A stretch of DNA of 7,618 nucleotides from DASVWH01 sp036389715. GTDB taxonomy: Bacteria; Acidobacteriota; Blastocatellia; Pyrinomonadales; Pyrinomonadaceae. Positions 1 to 5,698 of this stretch are shown here, in pieces; within the stretch, counting starts at the first letter, position 1, and each line of letters opens with the position of its first letter. Location: positions 1 to 7,618 of the forward strand of contig DASVWH010000081.1 of assembly GCA_036389715.1 (NCBI GenBank), read 5' to 3'. Both the position numbers and the translations under genes were made by a program. The notes below the pieces were generated by a model. That model saw only the letters and a program-made list of their open reading frames with translations. It did not search any database and was not told where the DNA came from.

Positions 1-860
1 CGCCCGGCCATGATTTCGCGCTGCCCGAAGAAGAGCAGCACGACGACGGCAATGACGCCGATCATCTCGATGGTCGGGGGCGAGAGGGCCGCTATCCTGG
101 CCGAGCGCAGGTTGGCCCGGACGATCTCCTGTGCGACGCTCGAAAAGCGTGCCTGCTCGCGCTCTTCGGCGCGGTACGCCTTGACTATATTCTGGTTCGA
201 GAGAGCCTCCTGCGCAGTATCCGTCAGGCGCTTGTTGCCCTCAAAGGATTCGCGCGCCAGGTTGCGCAGCGAGCGCCCGAAGCGAGCCGTCAAGACGGCT
301 ATGATGGGAGCGATGGCCAGCGCGCCGAGCGTCAGCCGCCAGTTGTAGTAGAAAGAGGCGGTCAGAAAAGCTATCAGCGTGAAACTCTCGCGCAGCATGT
401 CGCGCAGGGTCGCCGTGACGGCCACCTCTATCGCGGCCGCGCTCGAAACCAGGCGCGAGACGAGGTAGTTGGTGCGATGCCGCTCGAAGAAGCTGGCCGA
501 TTGCGAGAGGACGTGGCCGTAGAGGTCCTGGCGCAGGCGAAAGACGGAAGCCTGCCCGACGCGGGCCATCAGGTAGCTGGAAAAATATTCGGCGACGCCC
601 TTGACGGCCGTGAAGACTACGAGCAGGATGGCGATGGTGCGCCAGGCCCCGAGCCCTGAGGTCGGAATCAGATTCTGAAGCCCGAAGAGCGTCGGCGTGC
701 GCTGGCCGTCGTCCTGCGCGAATGCCTGATCGAAGATGGGAACGATGAGCGCGCCCGTTGCGCTCTCCAGCAGCCCGACTACGACCATCGCGATGGTGGC
801 CAGCGAGAACGTACCCAAGTGCGGCTTGAGATATTTTAGTAGTCGCCGAAGATCCTGCAT
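1..860 (-). CDS. ABC exporter, N-terminal transmembrane domain (MsbA-like), C-terminally truncated by window edge
   Basis: The minus-strand frame is open from the ATG at 860 to position 1 (286 complete codons), so only the N-terminal half is present. It begins MQDLRRLLKYLKPHLGTF, the usual start of a half-transporter of the MsbA/type IV ABC exporter class. Hydrophobic stretches follow near residues 17-38 (SLATIAMVVVGLLESATGAL), 74-90 (TIAILLVVFTAVKGVAEYF), about 150-190 (two helices around SFYYNWRLTLGALAIAPII) and 265-280 (IGVIAVVVLLFF). Between them is the coupling-helix-like sequence RLRQDLYGHVLSQSASFFE and the family-typical segment TAQEALSNQNIVKAYRAEERE. Such proteins work as dimers in the inner membrane and export lipids, lipopolysaccharide precursors, drugs or peptides using ATP; the substrate cannot be told here. 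The Walker A, signature and Walker B motifs should lie left of the window. A GTG two codons upstream (864-866) is an alternative start; neither has a strong ribosome-binding site. The gene is divergent from the response regulator. Confidence 0.9.
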   Translation of the reverse strand, partial: MQDLRRLLKYLKPHLGTFSLATIAMVVVGLLESATGALIVPIFDQAFAQDDGQRTPTLFGLQNLIPTSGLGAWRTIAILLVVFTAVKGVAEYFSSYLMARVGQASVFRLRQDLYGHVLSQSASFFERHRTNYLVSRLVSSAAAIEVAVTATLRDMLRESFTLIAFLTASFYYNWRLTLGALAIAPIIAVLTARFGRSLRNLARESFEGNKRLTDTAQEALSNQNIVKAYRAEEREQARFSSVAQEIVRANLRSARIAALSPPTIEMIGVIAVVVLLFFGQREIMAG

Positions 861-933
861 CGTCACCCGCGCGCGTTCTTGGCACGTTGCCTGTGGGAAG
901 GATAGAAGCACCGTCCGTTTCCGGTAACCGAAG

Positions 934-963
934 AATATACTGACACTTAAGTTGATGCGTCAA
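934..963 (-). promoter_or_regulatory. Putative sigma-70-type promoter for the ABC exporter
   Basis: Read on the minus strand, TTGACG (963-958) is followed by an 18-nt spacer and TATATT (939-934). Both boxes are close to the sigma-70 consensus, and this is one of the few AT-rich patches in a GC-rich window. It faces the exporter start at 860, giving a leader of about 65 nt. It is called from sequence resemblance only. Confidence 0.6.
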
Positions 964-1059
964 GGCTCTGGCCTGCGCCCGGCGCGCGCCTCCGGGGCTT
1001 AAGCGACGGGCCTCGCTCGCAGACTGTTTTTTTGGCAGCCGCGGGCATCACAAGTGCGC

Positions 1060-1065
1060 TATAAT
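1060..1065 (+). promoter_or_regulatory. Putative -10 box upstream of the response regulator
   Basis: A perfect TATAAT lies 37 nt before the TTG start at 1103, predicting a leader of about 30 nt. No good -35 box sits at 16-18 nt: the nearest match, TTGGCA (1032-1037), is 22 nt upstream, which is too far for a standard promoter. Transcription may therefore depend on an activator, possibly the regulator itself. Confidence 0.5.
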
Positions 1066-1090
1066 CAGCGCGCAATCTAATTTTCCGACC

Positions 1091-1097
1091 AGGGCAG
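1091..1097 (+). promoter_or_regulatory. Ribosome-binding site supporting the TTG start of the response regulator
   Basis: AGGGCAG (1091-1097) is the only purine-rich Shine-Dalgarno-like stretch before the receiver domain. It sits 8 nt (from AGGG) before the TTG at 1103. No in-frame ATG occurs before the conserved LLIVDDD strand, so the rare TTG start is the best choice. Confidence 0.55.
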
Positions 1098-1102
1098 AAA
1101 AC

Positions 1103-1825
1103 TTGGAGCAGCAAAAAACTAATAATAAGACGAGCCGCCGCCTCTTGATTGTTGACGACGACTCAGACATGCGTTTACTTCTGGCCGAGTATTTCCGCCG
1201 TCTCGGCTACGAGGTCGAGGAGAGGGAAAGCGCCGCCGAGGCGGTCGAACCGGCCGTCACGGGCAGCTTCGATTGCTTCATCTTCGACCTCGCCATGCCC
1301 GGCTTGACCGGCATAGACCTCCTGCGCCGCGTCCGCGACAGGGGCATCCGCACGCCGACCATGTTCCTGACCGCACATGATACGATTGACGACAAGGTCG
1401 CGGGCTTTGAGGCGGGCGCTGACGATTACCTGGGTAAACCGTTCAGTCCCAGGGAGTTAGAGGTACGCGTCGAGGCCCTGCTGCGACGCGGGCAGGCCGA
1501 CGCGCCTACCCCCGAGCACGAGCGCATGGAGATCGGCGACCTCGTGATTGATAAACGCCGCCACGAGGTCACGCTCGGCGGCTCGCGCGTGGATTTGACG
1601 CCGCTCGAATTTCAGATACTCGAACTGCTGGCCTCGGAGCCGGGCCGGGCCTGGTCGCGCAACGCCCTGCTCGACCAGGTTTGGAGCACTGAGTACGAAG
1701 GCTATCAACGAAACATAGACCCGCACATCAACCGCCTGCGGAAGAAGATCGAGACCGATCCGAAGAATCCGCACTACGTGCTGACGGTGCGCGGGGTGGG
1801 TTATAAGCTAAATGAGACTCCCTAG
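1103..1825 (+). CDS. OmpR/PhoB-family two-component response regulator
   Basis: This 240-residue protein has the length and layout of the OmpR/PhoB family: a receiver domain (about residues 12-128), a short linker, and a winged-helix DNA-binding domain (about 141-237). In the receiver, LLIVDDD gives the acidic pair D18/D19; D62 in FIFDLAMPGLTG is the phosphoacceptor; T90 (FLTA) and K112 (GKPF) complete the switch residues. In the C-terminal half, LTPLEFQILELL, the recognition-helix region around IDPHINRLRKKIE and the closing VRGVGYKL hairpin are all typical. All key residues are present, so it should be phosphorylated by a histidine kinase and bind DNA as a dimer. No kinase gene lies directly beside it; the next gene is a secreted propeller protein starting at or just after its stop. 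The membrane kinase at 5699 is of another class and probably not its partner. It starts with TTG. Its target genes are unknown; the flanking genes are plausible candidates by inference. Confidence 0.93.
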   Translation: MEQQKTNNKTSRRLLIVDDDSDMRLLLAEYFRRLGYEVEERESAAEAVEPAVTGSFDCFIFDLAMPGLTGIDLLRRVRDRGIRTPTMFLTAHDTIDDKVAGFEAGADDYLGKPFSPRELEVRVEALLRRGQADAPTPEHERMEIGDLVIDKRRHEVTLGGSRVDLTPLEFQILELLASEPGRAWSRNALLDQVWSTEYEGYQRNIDPHINRLRKKIETDPKNPHYVLTVRGVGYKLNETP

Positions 1826-1880
1826 TGATCGAAGGCAGGCTGGCCGTCCGTCCGCGCCGCCGTTCGCCGCTTTAACTCCT

Positions 1881-3500
1881 ATGCTTGAAAGATACTCTCA
1901 GCTGGTCCGTCTGGCATCGCTCGCAGCCCTCCTGCTTGCGTTCACGCCCGCCATCACCCCGTCGCAGAACACACAGCAAGCCGCGCAGCAGACGCAGAAC
2001 AAAAAGGAGCCCGCGCAGAGTTCCAACACCTCGCTGCACCTGCGCTGGAGCCCCCTGCCGGAGGTCCTGCGCTACAGGCTCCAACTGGCGCGCGATGAAC
2101 AGTTCGTGGACATAGTCTTCGACCGCGCCGTCTACGGCAGCGAGTACGTCGTCAACGGGCTTGCGCCGGGCCGCTATTACTGGCACGTCGCGCCCGCGGT
2201 CAAAGAGACCGGGAAATACTCCAAGCCGCTGCTGATAGTGATTCCTGAGGACGCTCCCGCCACGGCGCAGGCCGCGTCCCCGACAACTACTCCCCGGACT
2301 ACCGGCGCGGCCGCTGTGACACAGCCCCAGGGCAGCAATACCGGATGGCGGACGACCACCGGACTCATCGCGCAGCCGCTGGCGGCGCATCTGAGGACCA
2401 CGTCGAGTTTCGATCTGGTCGGGGTGAATGCCGACGGGATGGTCTACGCGCTGGAGGGCGGGAGCGGCGTCCCGCTCTGGATCGCACGGTTTCGTCCGAA
2501 CGCGCAGCGCGGGGAAGCGACCGGCAACGGCGGCGCTGCTCCGTTCACGCCCCTGCTCGTCGAAGGACGCAACGGGTTACAGAATGTGGTCGTGGCTTTC
2601 GAGGGCGGCCTTCGTGCGCTCGACGGCGCGACCGGACGAGAGCTCTGGCGGGCCGCGCTGGCGGGCCGCGTCGCCAGCGGCGCTTTCATCAACGCGGGCG
2701 GCGATAATCCGAAAGCGTTGGTCATCGCAACGAGCGAATCGCCGTCCCTGACAGTCCTCGATGCGGAGAGCGGGAAAACTCTCTCTCAGACGAAGCTCGA
2801 TGCGGCGGTTGTCGGCGCTCCCGTTGCGTTTGCGCCGACTGAACCGGGCGGCGTGATAGTGGCGCTCGAAGGCGGAGTGCTCGAAACACACAGCCGCAGC
2901 GGTGAGCGGCTGCGCACGGTCAAAATGGATACGACGATTACGACGCAGCCGCTCGTCGTCACGGGCCCGAGAGGAATGCTCGTCCTGATCGGGACCGAGA
3001 ACGGCTTAATCTCGCTGGACTCGACGAACCTTCATCCGCTCGGACGGATTGCGACCGAAGACGATGCGCCGCGCGGCGTGCTGACGGCCGCAGACCTGGA
3101 CGGCGACGGAGCGCCCGAAGTCATTATGCTGACGCGGCGTGCGCGCGTCGTCGCCATCAACACCACGGACGGCAAGATCAGGTGGTTCAAGGACGGCGCA
3201 ACGGATGCCACGTCCGCAGCCTTTGCCGATCTCGACGGCGACGGCGCGCTCGACGTGCTCGTCCCGGCCGGGACCGCCTTCGCCATCGGATTCTCGGGGC
3301 GAGACGGCGCGCAACTCTGGAGGGAGGAAGAGGGCGCCACTACGGACTCGCCGGGCAGCGCCGCCGTGAGCAGGGCGCGTGCCCTCTTGACCGCGCAGCT
3401 CGGCAACGGCCCCGGCACATACGTCATCGGCAGCGACCCGCTGCGCATCGGGATGCGGGCCATCGAGCTGCCGAAGGCACGCGCGGGCGCAGCGAGGTGA
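1881..3500 (+). CDS. Secreted protein with Fn3-like domain and seven-bladed PQQ-like/FG-GAP beta-propeller
   Basis: I prefer the ATG at 1881 (539 residues): it begins directly with a signal peptide (MLERYSQLVR, then a hydrophobic LASLAALLLAF core). The frame opens earlier at an ATG at 1812, overlapping the regulator's end, but the extra 23 residues use rare codons (AGA, AGT, CGA, AGG, TTA) and look non-coding. Neither start has a strong Shine-Dalgarno. Residues about 51-121 form a fibronectin-III-like sandwich (LHLRWSPLPEVLRYRLQLA, then GLAPGRYYWHV). A Thr/Pro/Ala linker (124-154) follows. Residues about 176-485 contain seven repeats of the form VVVAFEGGLRALDGATGRELW, as in PQQ-like quinoprotein propellers; the last two carry the calcium-loop motif DLDGDG (about 405-411 and 450-456) of FG-GAP/VCBS repeats. 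The protein is probably periplasmic or surface-exposed and binds a ligand or partner. Catalytic PQQ or heme sites are not evident. Exact function is unknown. Confidence 0.85.
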   Translation: MLERYSQLVRLASLAALLLAFTPAITPSQNTQQAAQQTQNKKEPAQSSNTSLHLRWSPLPEVLRYRLQLARDEQFVDIVFDRAVYGSEYVVNGLAPGRYYWHVAPAVKETGKYSKPLLIVIPEDAPATAQAASPTTTPRTTGAAAVTQPQGSNTGWRTTTGLIAQPLAAHLRTTSSFDLVGVNADGMVYALEGGSGVPLWIARFRPNAQRGEATGNGGAAPFTPLLVEGRNGLQNVVVAFEGGLRALDGATGRELWRAALAGRVASGAFINAGGDNPKALVIATSESPSLTVLDAESGKTLSQTKLDAAVVGAPVAFAPTEPGGVIVALEGGVLETHSRSGERLRTVKMDTTITTQPLVVTGPRGMLVLIGTENGLISLDSTNLHPLGRIATEDDAPRGVLTAADLDGDGAPEVIMLTRRARVVAINTTDGKIRWFKDGATDATSAAFADLDGDGALDVLVPAGTAFAIGFSGRDGAQLWREEEGATTDSPGSAAVSRARALLTAQLGNGPGTYVIGSDPLRIGMRAIELPKARAGAAR

Positions 3501-3546
3501 AGGGAAAAGGCAGCCCTGAAAAAAGCCGAAGTGAATAAACGAAATT

Positions 3547-3552
3547 AAGGAG
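3547..3552 (+). promoter_or_regulatory. Shine-Dalgarno deciding the start of the small Lmo0937-like gene
   Basis: AAGGAG (3547-3552) lies 10 nt before the ATG at 3563 and only 3 nt before another ATG at 3556. The spacing, and the membrane-protein translation of the 3563 frame, pick 3563 as the real start; the 3556 frame gives only a meaningless 22-residue peptide. Confidence 0.75.
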
Positions 3553-3562
3553 AAGATGCCAG

Positions 3563-3706
3563 ATGTTGTGGGTGATCGCCGTCCTGCTTGTCATCGGTTG
3601 GTCGGTCGGGATGCTCTTACATAAGGGCGGGTTCATTCATGTCCTGCTGTTATGCGCCATCGCGATCATCGTCGTGCAGTTGGTGGCCGGACGACGCGCG
3701 GTCTGA
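3563..3706 (+). CDS. Small Lmo0937-family (DUF5670-like) membrane protein
   Basis: This 47-residue protein begins MLWVIAVLLVIGWSVGMLLH and ends LVAGRRAV. It has two hydrophobic helices (about 2-19 and 24-42) joined by the short turn HKGGF, and an arginine-containing tail. The order LWxIAVxLxxxW, GGFIHxLL, then a GRR end matches the small Lmo0937-type family found in many bacteria, often as stress- or envelope-linked inner-membrane proteins of unknown function. The strong Shine-Dalgarno at 3547-3552 supports translation. It lies 62 nt after the propeller gene on the same strand and may be co-transcribed with it, and a terminator follows 49 nt later. Because it is so short it is easily missed; larger overlapping frames here (3588-3824, 3652-3975, 3666-4127) have no recognisable domains and run through the terminator. 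The family call is from recalled pattern, not a search. Confidence 0.82.
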   Translation: MLWVIAVLLVIGWSVGMLLHKGGFIHVLLLCAIAIIVVQLVAGRRAV

Positions 3707-3720
3707 GCGCCCGCGCGTCT

Positions 3721-3799
3721 CTCTCCGGCAAACGGCGACCGGGCGGGAAATGCCGGAGGCTACTTCGACCGAAGCGGCCTCTTTTTATTTCCCGGAGAG
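3721..3799 (+). repeat. Overlapping inverted repeats around the terminator (possible alternative RNA folds)
   Basis: Three perfect 8-nt inverted repeats surround the terminator hairpin. CTCCGGCA (3723-3730) pairs with TGCCGGAG (3751-3758), which would occupy part of the terminator's 5' arm. CGGGAAAT (3744-3751) pairs with ATTTCCCG (3787-3794), enclosing the terminator. CTCTCCGG (3721-3728) pairs with CCGGAGAG (3792-3799), closing the whole region. The first fold excludes the terminator stem and the second lengthens it, a layout like that of an attenuator, though it sits after a gene rather than before one. Confidence 0.55.
3756..3790 (+). terminator. Rho-independent terminator after the small membrane-protein gene
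   Basis: GAGGC (3756-3760) pairs with GCCTC (3777-3781), and CTTC (3763-3766) with GAAG (3771-3774), around the loop GACC. A T-G wobble and one mismatch separate the two helices. TTTTTATTT follows at once (3782-3790). This has both parts of an intrinsic terminator and is placed to end the regulator/propeller/small-protein unit. Confidence 0.85.
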
Positions 3800-3907
3800 C
3801 GCGCACCCGTGCCGCCCGAACTAACCCTCCGCCCGCGGAAAAGCGCCCCTTCCGGCGGGGCTTCTGCTCCGGGCGGGGCTCAGGCTGCTTGATAATCCGC
3901 AGGGGCT

Positions 3908-3927
3908 TCGGCAACAATGATTGCCGA
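3908..3927. repeat. Inverted repeat TCGGCAA-N6-TTGCCGA
   Basis: A perfect 7-nt inverted repeat, TCGGCAA (3908-3914) and TTGCCGA (3921-3927), is separated by CAATGA. It lies about 90 nt before the OmpA-family start. The half-site size suits a dimeric regulator's operator, and as RNA it would be a stable 5' leader hairpin. There is no T-run after it, so it is not a terminator. Confidence 0.5.
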
Positions 3928-4002
3928 GCGTGCATCAATGCTTTGGAAGCCAGATTCCCTCGCGCGCCATCTTGACAGCCCGGCGTGCGCTCATTCAGCC
4001 AG

Positions 4003-4007
4003 AGGAG
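4003..4007 (+). promoter_or_regulatory. Shine-Dalgarno for the OmpA-family gene
   Basis: AGGAG (4003-4007) sits 7 nt before the ATG at 4015 and 10 nt before a second ATG at 4018. This supports a start there, and not at the in-frame ATG at 3985, whose extra ten residues would spoil the signal peptide. Confidence 0.8.
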
Positions 4008-4014
4008 CAATCTC

Positions 4015-5598
4015 ATGATGAAACATCCCGCCTCTCCTTTACGCCTTTCTCTCCTTCTTTTAATCGTCCTGCTTGCGATGCCCTGGGCCCATGCGCAGAG
4101 CGACCTGCCGCGGCAGGCCGTGGCCATTACTTACCCGCTCGATCAATCCGTGACGGTCAAGTTTCGCGGGACGACGCGCCTGCCGCGTTTGAGCGGCGAG
4201 GCGAAGGTCAGGCGGGCCGGGCGGCGCGGCACGCGCGTCGAATTGAGCGTCGAGAACCTGCCGCGCGCAAATGAGCTGGGCGGCGTCTATACGACCTATG
4301 TGCTGTGGGCCATCTCGCCGGAGGGGCGCGTGGATAACCTCGGCGAGATTAAGCGCGGCGGCAGCTTCATCGTCAATTCCAAGCTGGACGTGACGACGCC
4401 GCTCCAGAGCTTCGCCCTGATCGTCACGGCCGAGCCGCATTTTCTGGTCCGGGGCCCAAGCCGGATGGTCGTGCTGGAAAATCTCCCGCCGCGAAATCCC
4501 GGCGACGCGGACGTGGCGACCGTCAATGTGCAGTACGTCGGCAACTCCAGTGATTACTTCAACGATGCGCGTGTGCCGGACATGGCCGATGCCGATTACC
4601 GGAAGACGCCGGTCTCGCTGCTCGGCGCGCGGCAGGCCATCAACCTCGCACGCTATGCCGGGGCCGAACGCGATGCGCAGCCGGAGCTGGCCGATGCCAG
4701 GGCACAGCTTGAACAGGCTGAGAACGCCTGGCGGCTGAACCAGCCGGAGGCGGAGGTGGACGCGGCGGCCAGGCGCGCGATCAGCCTCGGCGCGCGTGCC
4801 GAAGAGATGGCCGAGTCGAGGAAGGCAGCGCGCCAGCGCCGCGACGAGATTGCGCGGCGCGATGAGGCCGTCCGCGATGCGGAGAGGACCGCGGCGACCG
4901 CTTCGACGCAGATAGCGGACCTGCGCGCGGCTTTAGAACGTGAGCAGCGCGCGCGTGAATTGGCCGAGCGCGATGCGGTTAACGCCACGCAGCAGGTGCG
5001 CGACCTGCGCACGGAAGTGGCGCGGCTGCGCGAGGAGTTGCAGAACGTCCGCGCGGAAGGCGAAGATGCGAAGGTCAAGCTGGCGCGTATCGAAGGCGAG
5101 CGTGCGGCGCTCGAAGCGCGCAGGGCCGCCGAGCAGCGCGTCGAGCAGCAGCGCACGACGGCCGTAGCGCTCAAACAGACGCTGGCGCGCTACGGCACTG
5201 TGCGCGAGACCAGCCGCGGTCTCCTGCTCGTGCTGCCTGAAACATTGTGGGCCAACGCGCGCGGGAGCGACCTGGCGGCCGCGGCCGCGGCAAAGCTCGA
5301 ACCTTTGGCCGCGCTGCTGGCCAATAATCCAGACTACCAGATCGTGATCGAAGCCTACACGGATAATCGCGGCGACGAGGCTACCTTGCAGCAGTTGACG
5401 CAGGAGCGCGCACGCATTCTGGCCGAACAGTTCATCTCAGCCGGAATTGACGGCACGCGCATTCAGGCCACCGGGATGGGCACGGCCAACCCCGTCGCCT
5501 CCAACTCCAAACCCGCTACGCGGCTGCGCAACCGCCGCACGGAGATCATCCTTGTCCCCGCCAGCGCCCCGTCCAGCGCCGCGGCCAGCGACAGATGA
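4015..5598 (+). CDS. OmpA-family envelope protein with beta domain, DUF4398-like helices, coiled coil and peptidoglycan-binding domain
   Basis: The 527-residue product starts with a clear signal peptide (MMKHPASPLRLS, then LLLLIVLLAM) with likely cleavage after AHA at residue 27. Residues about 38-157 look like a compact beta domain (GGVYTTYVLWAISPEG, then FALIVTAEPHF). Residues about 200-265 resemble DUF4398 (ARQAINLARYAGA, PELADARAQLEQAENAW). A long charged alpha-helical coiled coil runs to about 390, rich in Arg, Glu and Ala. The C-terminal 397-514 is an OmpA-like domain: YTDNRGDEATLQQLTQERA, GMGTANPVASN and NRRTEI are its diagnostic motifs, and D450 and the arginines of NRR match the diaminopimelate-binding residues. 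The usual GHTD reads EAYTD here. The protein probably sits in the periplasm or outer membrane and binds peptidoglycan, with the coiled coil as spacer. The classical OmpA eight-stranded barrel is not present. It is flanked by a structured leader and by the heptamer-repeat hairpin. Confidence 0.9.
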   Translation: MMKHPASPLRLSLLLLIVLLAMPWAHAQSDLPRQAVAITYPLDQSVTVKFRGTTRLPRLSGEAKVRRAGRRGTRVELSVENLPRANELGGVYTTYVLWAISPEGRVDNLGEIKRGGSFIVNSKLDVTTPLQSFALIVTAEPHFLVRGPSRMVVLENLPPRNPGDADVATVNVQYVGNSSDYFNDARVPDMADADYRKTPVSLLGARQAINLARYAGAERDAQPELADARAQLEQAENAWRLNQPEAEVDAAARRAISLGARAEEMAESRKAARQRRDEIARRDEAVRDAERTAATASTQIADLRAALEREQRARELAERDAVNATQQVRDLRTEVARLREELQNVRAEGEDAKVKLARIEGERAALEARRAAEQRVEQQRTTAVALKQTLARYGTVRETSRGLLLVLPETLWANARGSDLAAAAAAKLEPLAALLANNPDYQIVIEAYTDNRGDEATLQQLTQERARILAEQFISAGIDGTRIQATGMGTANPVASNSKPATRLRNRRTEIILVPASAPSSAAASDR

Positions 5599-5606
5599 AA
5601 TGCCGT

Positions 5607-5697
5607 TCAATGGTTAATGGTAAATGGTAAATGGTAGGTAGAAGAGCCTCTTTTATCCTCCTATTTACCATTTACTATTTACCATCTACTATTTCCT
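5607..5697. repeat. Inverted heptamer tandem repeats forming a long hairpin between the OmpA-family and kinase genes
   Basis: The left arm holds four head-to-tail heptamers of the form TNAATGG (TCAATGG, TTAATGG, TAAATGG, TAAATGG; 5607-5634) and a diverged TAGGTAG. The right arm holds ATTTACC, ATTTACT, ATTTACC, ATCTACT and ATTTCCT (5663-5697). Positions 5612-5641 pair with 5661-5690: 24 Watson-Crick pairs, 4 G-T wobbles and 2 mismatches over 30 positions, with a 19-nt loop. The loop carries a smaller dyad AAGAG-C-CTCTT (5642-5652). The AT-rich composition is unlike the rest of the window. It fills the gap between two genes and ends 1 nt before the kinase start. The 3' arm has no T-run after it, so it is not a classical terminator. 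Confidence 0.9.
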
Positions 5698-5698
5698 C

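Larger units (their letters stand above)
861..1102. other. Divergent intergenic region between ABC exporter and response regulator
   Basis: This 242-nt gap separates two divergently transcribed genes. It contains the minus-strand promoter at 934-963 and a plus-strand TATAAT at 1060-1065. Between them is a GC-rich block with the 10-nt palindrome GGCGCGCGCC (981-990), flanked by CCCGG (978-982) and CCGGG (992-996), and a small stem AGCGA (1002-1006)/TCGCT (1013-1017). A run of seven T (1027-1033) lies 9 nt past that stem, but no plus-strand gene ends upstream of it, so I do not call it a terminator. No credible coding sequence is seen; an open frame on the minus strand across 241-963 is a shadow of the exporter frame. 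Confidence 0.6.
3800..4014 (+). promoter_or_regulatory. Leader/intergenic region upstream of the OmpA-family gene
   Basis: This stretch has no convincing gene. It contains a GC hairpin (GCCCC 3845-3849/GGGGC 3857-3861), a GATAAT at 3891-3896 without a suitable -35 box, a clean stem-loop or operator-like palindrome at 3908-3927, and a perfect TTGACA at 3972-3977. No acceptable -10 box lies 16-18 nt after that TTGACA, so the promoter of the downstream gene is not fixed. It must lie in this region if the terminator at 3756-3790 is effective. Confidence 0.45.

Noticed and set aside
241..963. 240-residue minus-strand open frame
   Set aside because: It is a shadow of the ABC exporter in another minus-strand frame. 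Its translation is Arg/Ala/His-rich low-complexity sequence, while the exporter frame has clear membrane helices and family motifs.
1002..1033. Small stem plus T-run as a terminator
   Set aside because: The stem is only 5 bp, the T-run is 9 nt away, and no plus-strand gene ends upstream of it.
3845..3861. GCCCC/GGGGC hairpin as a second terminator
   Set aside because: On the plus strand it is followed by TTCTGC, not a T-run. On the minus strand a short GCTTTT follows, but no minus-strand gene lies to its right to be terminated.
3972..4000. TTGACA as a -35 box for the OmpA-family gene
   Set aside because: The hexamer is perfect, but no -10-like sequence lies 16-18 nt downstream, and the transcript would begin almost at the Shine-Dalgarno. 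Kept only as a note in the leader description.
3652..4127. Open frames on both strands across the 3707-4014 gap
   Set aside because: They run through the terminator and inverted repeats, have Arg/Pro-rich composition without domains, and lack ribosome-binding sites.
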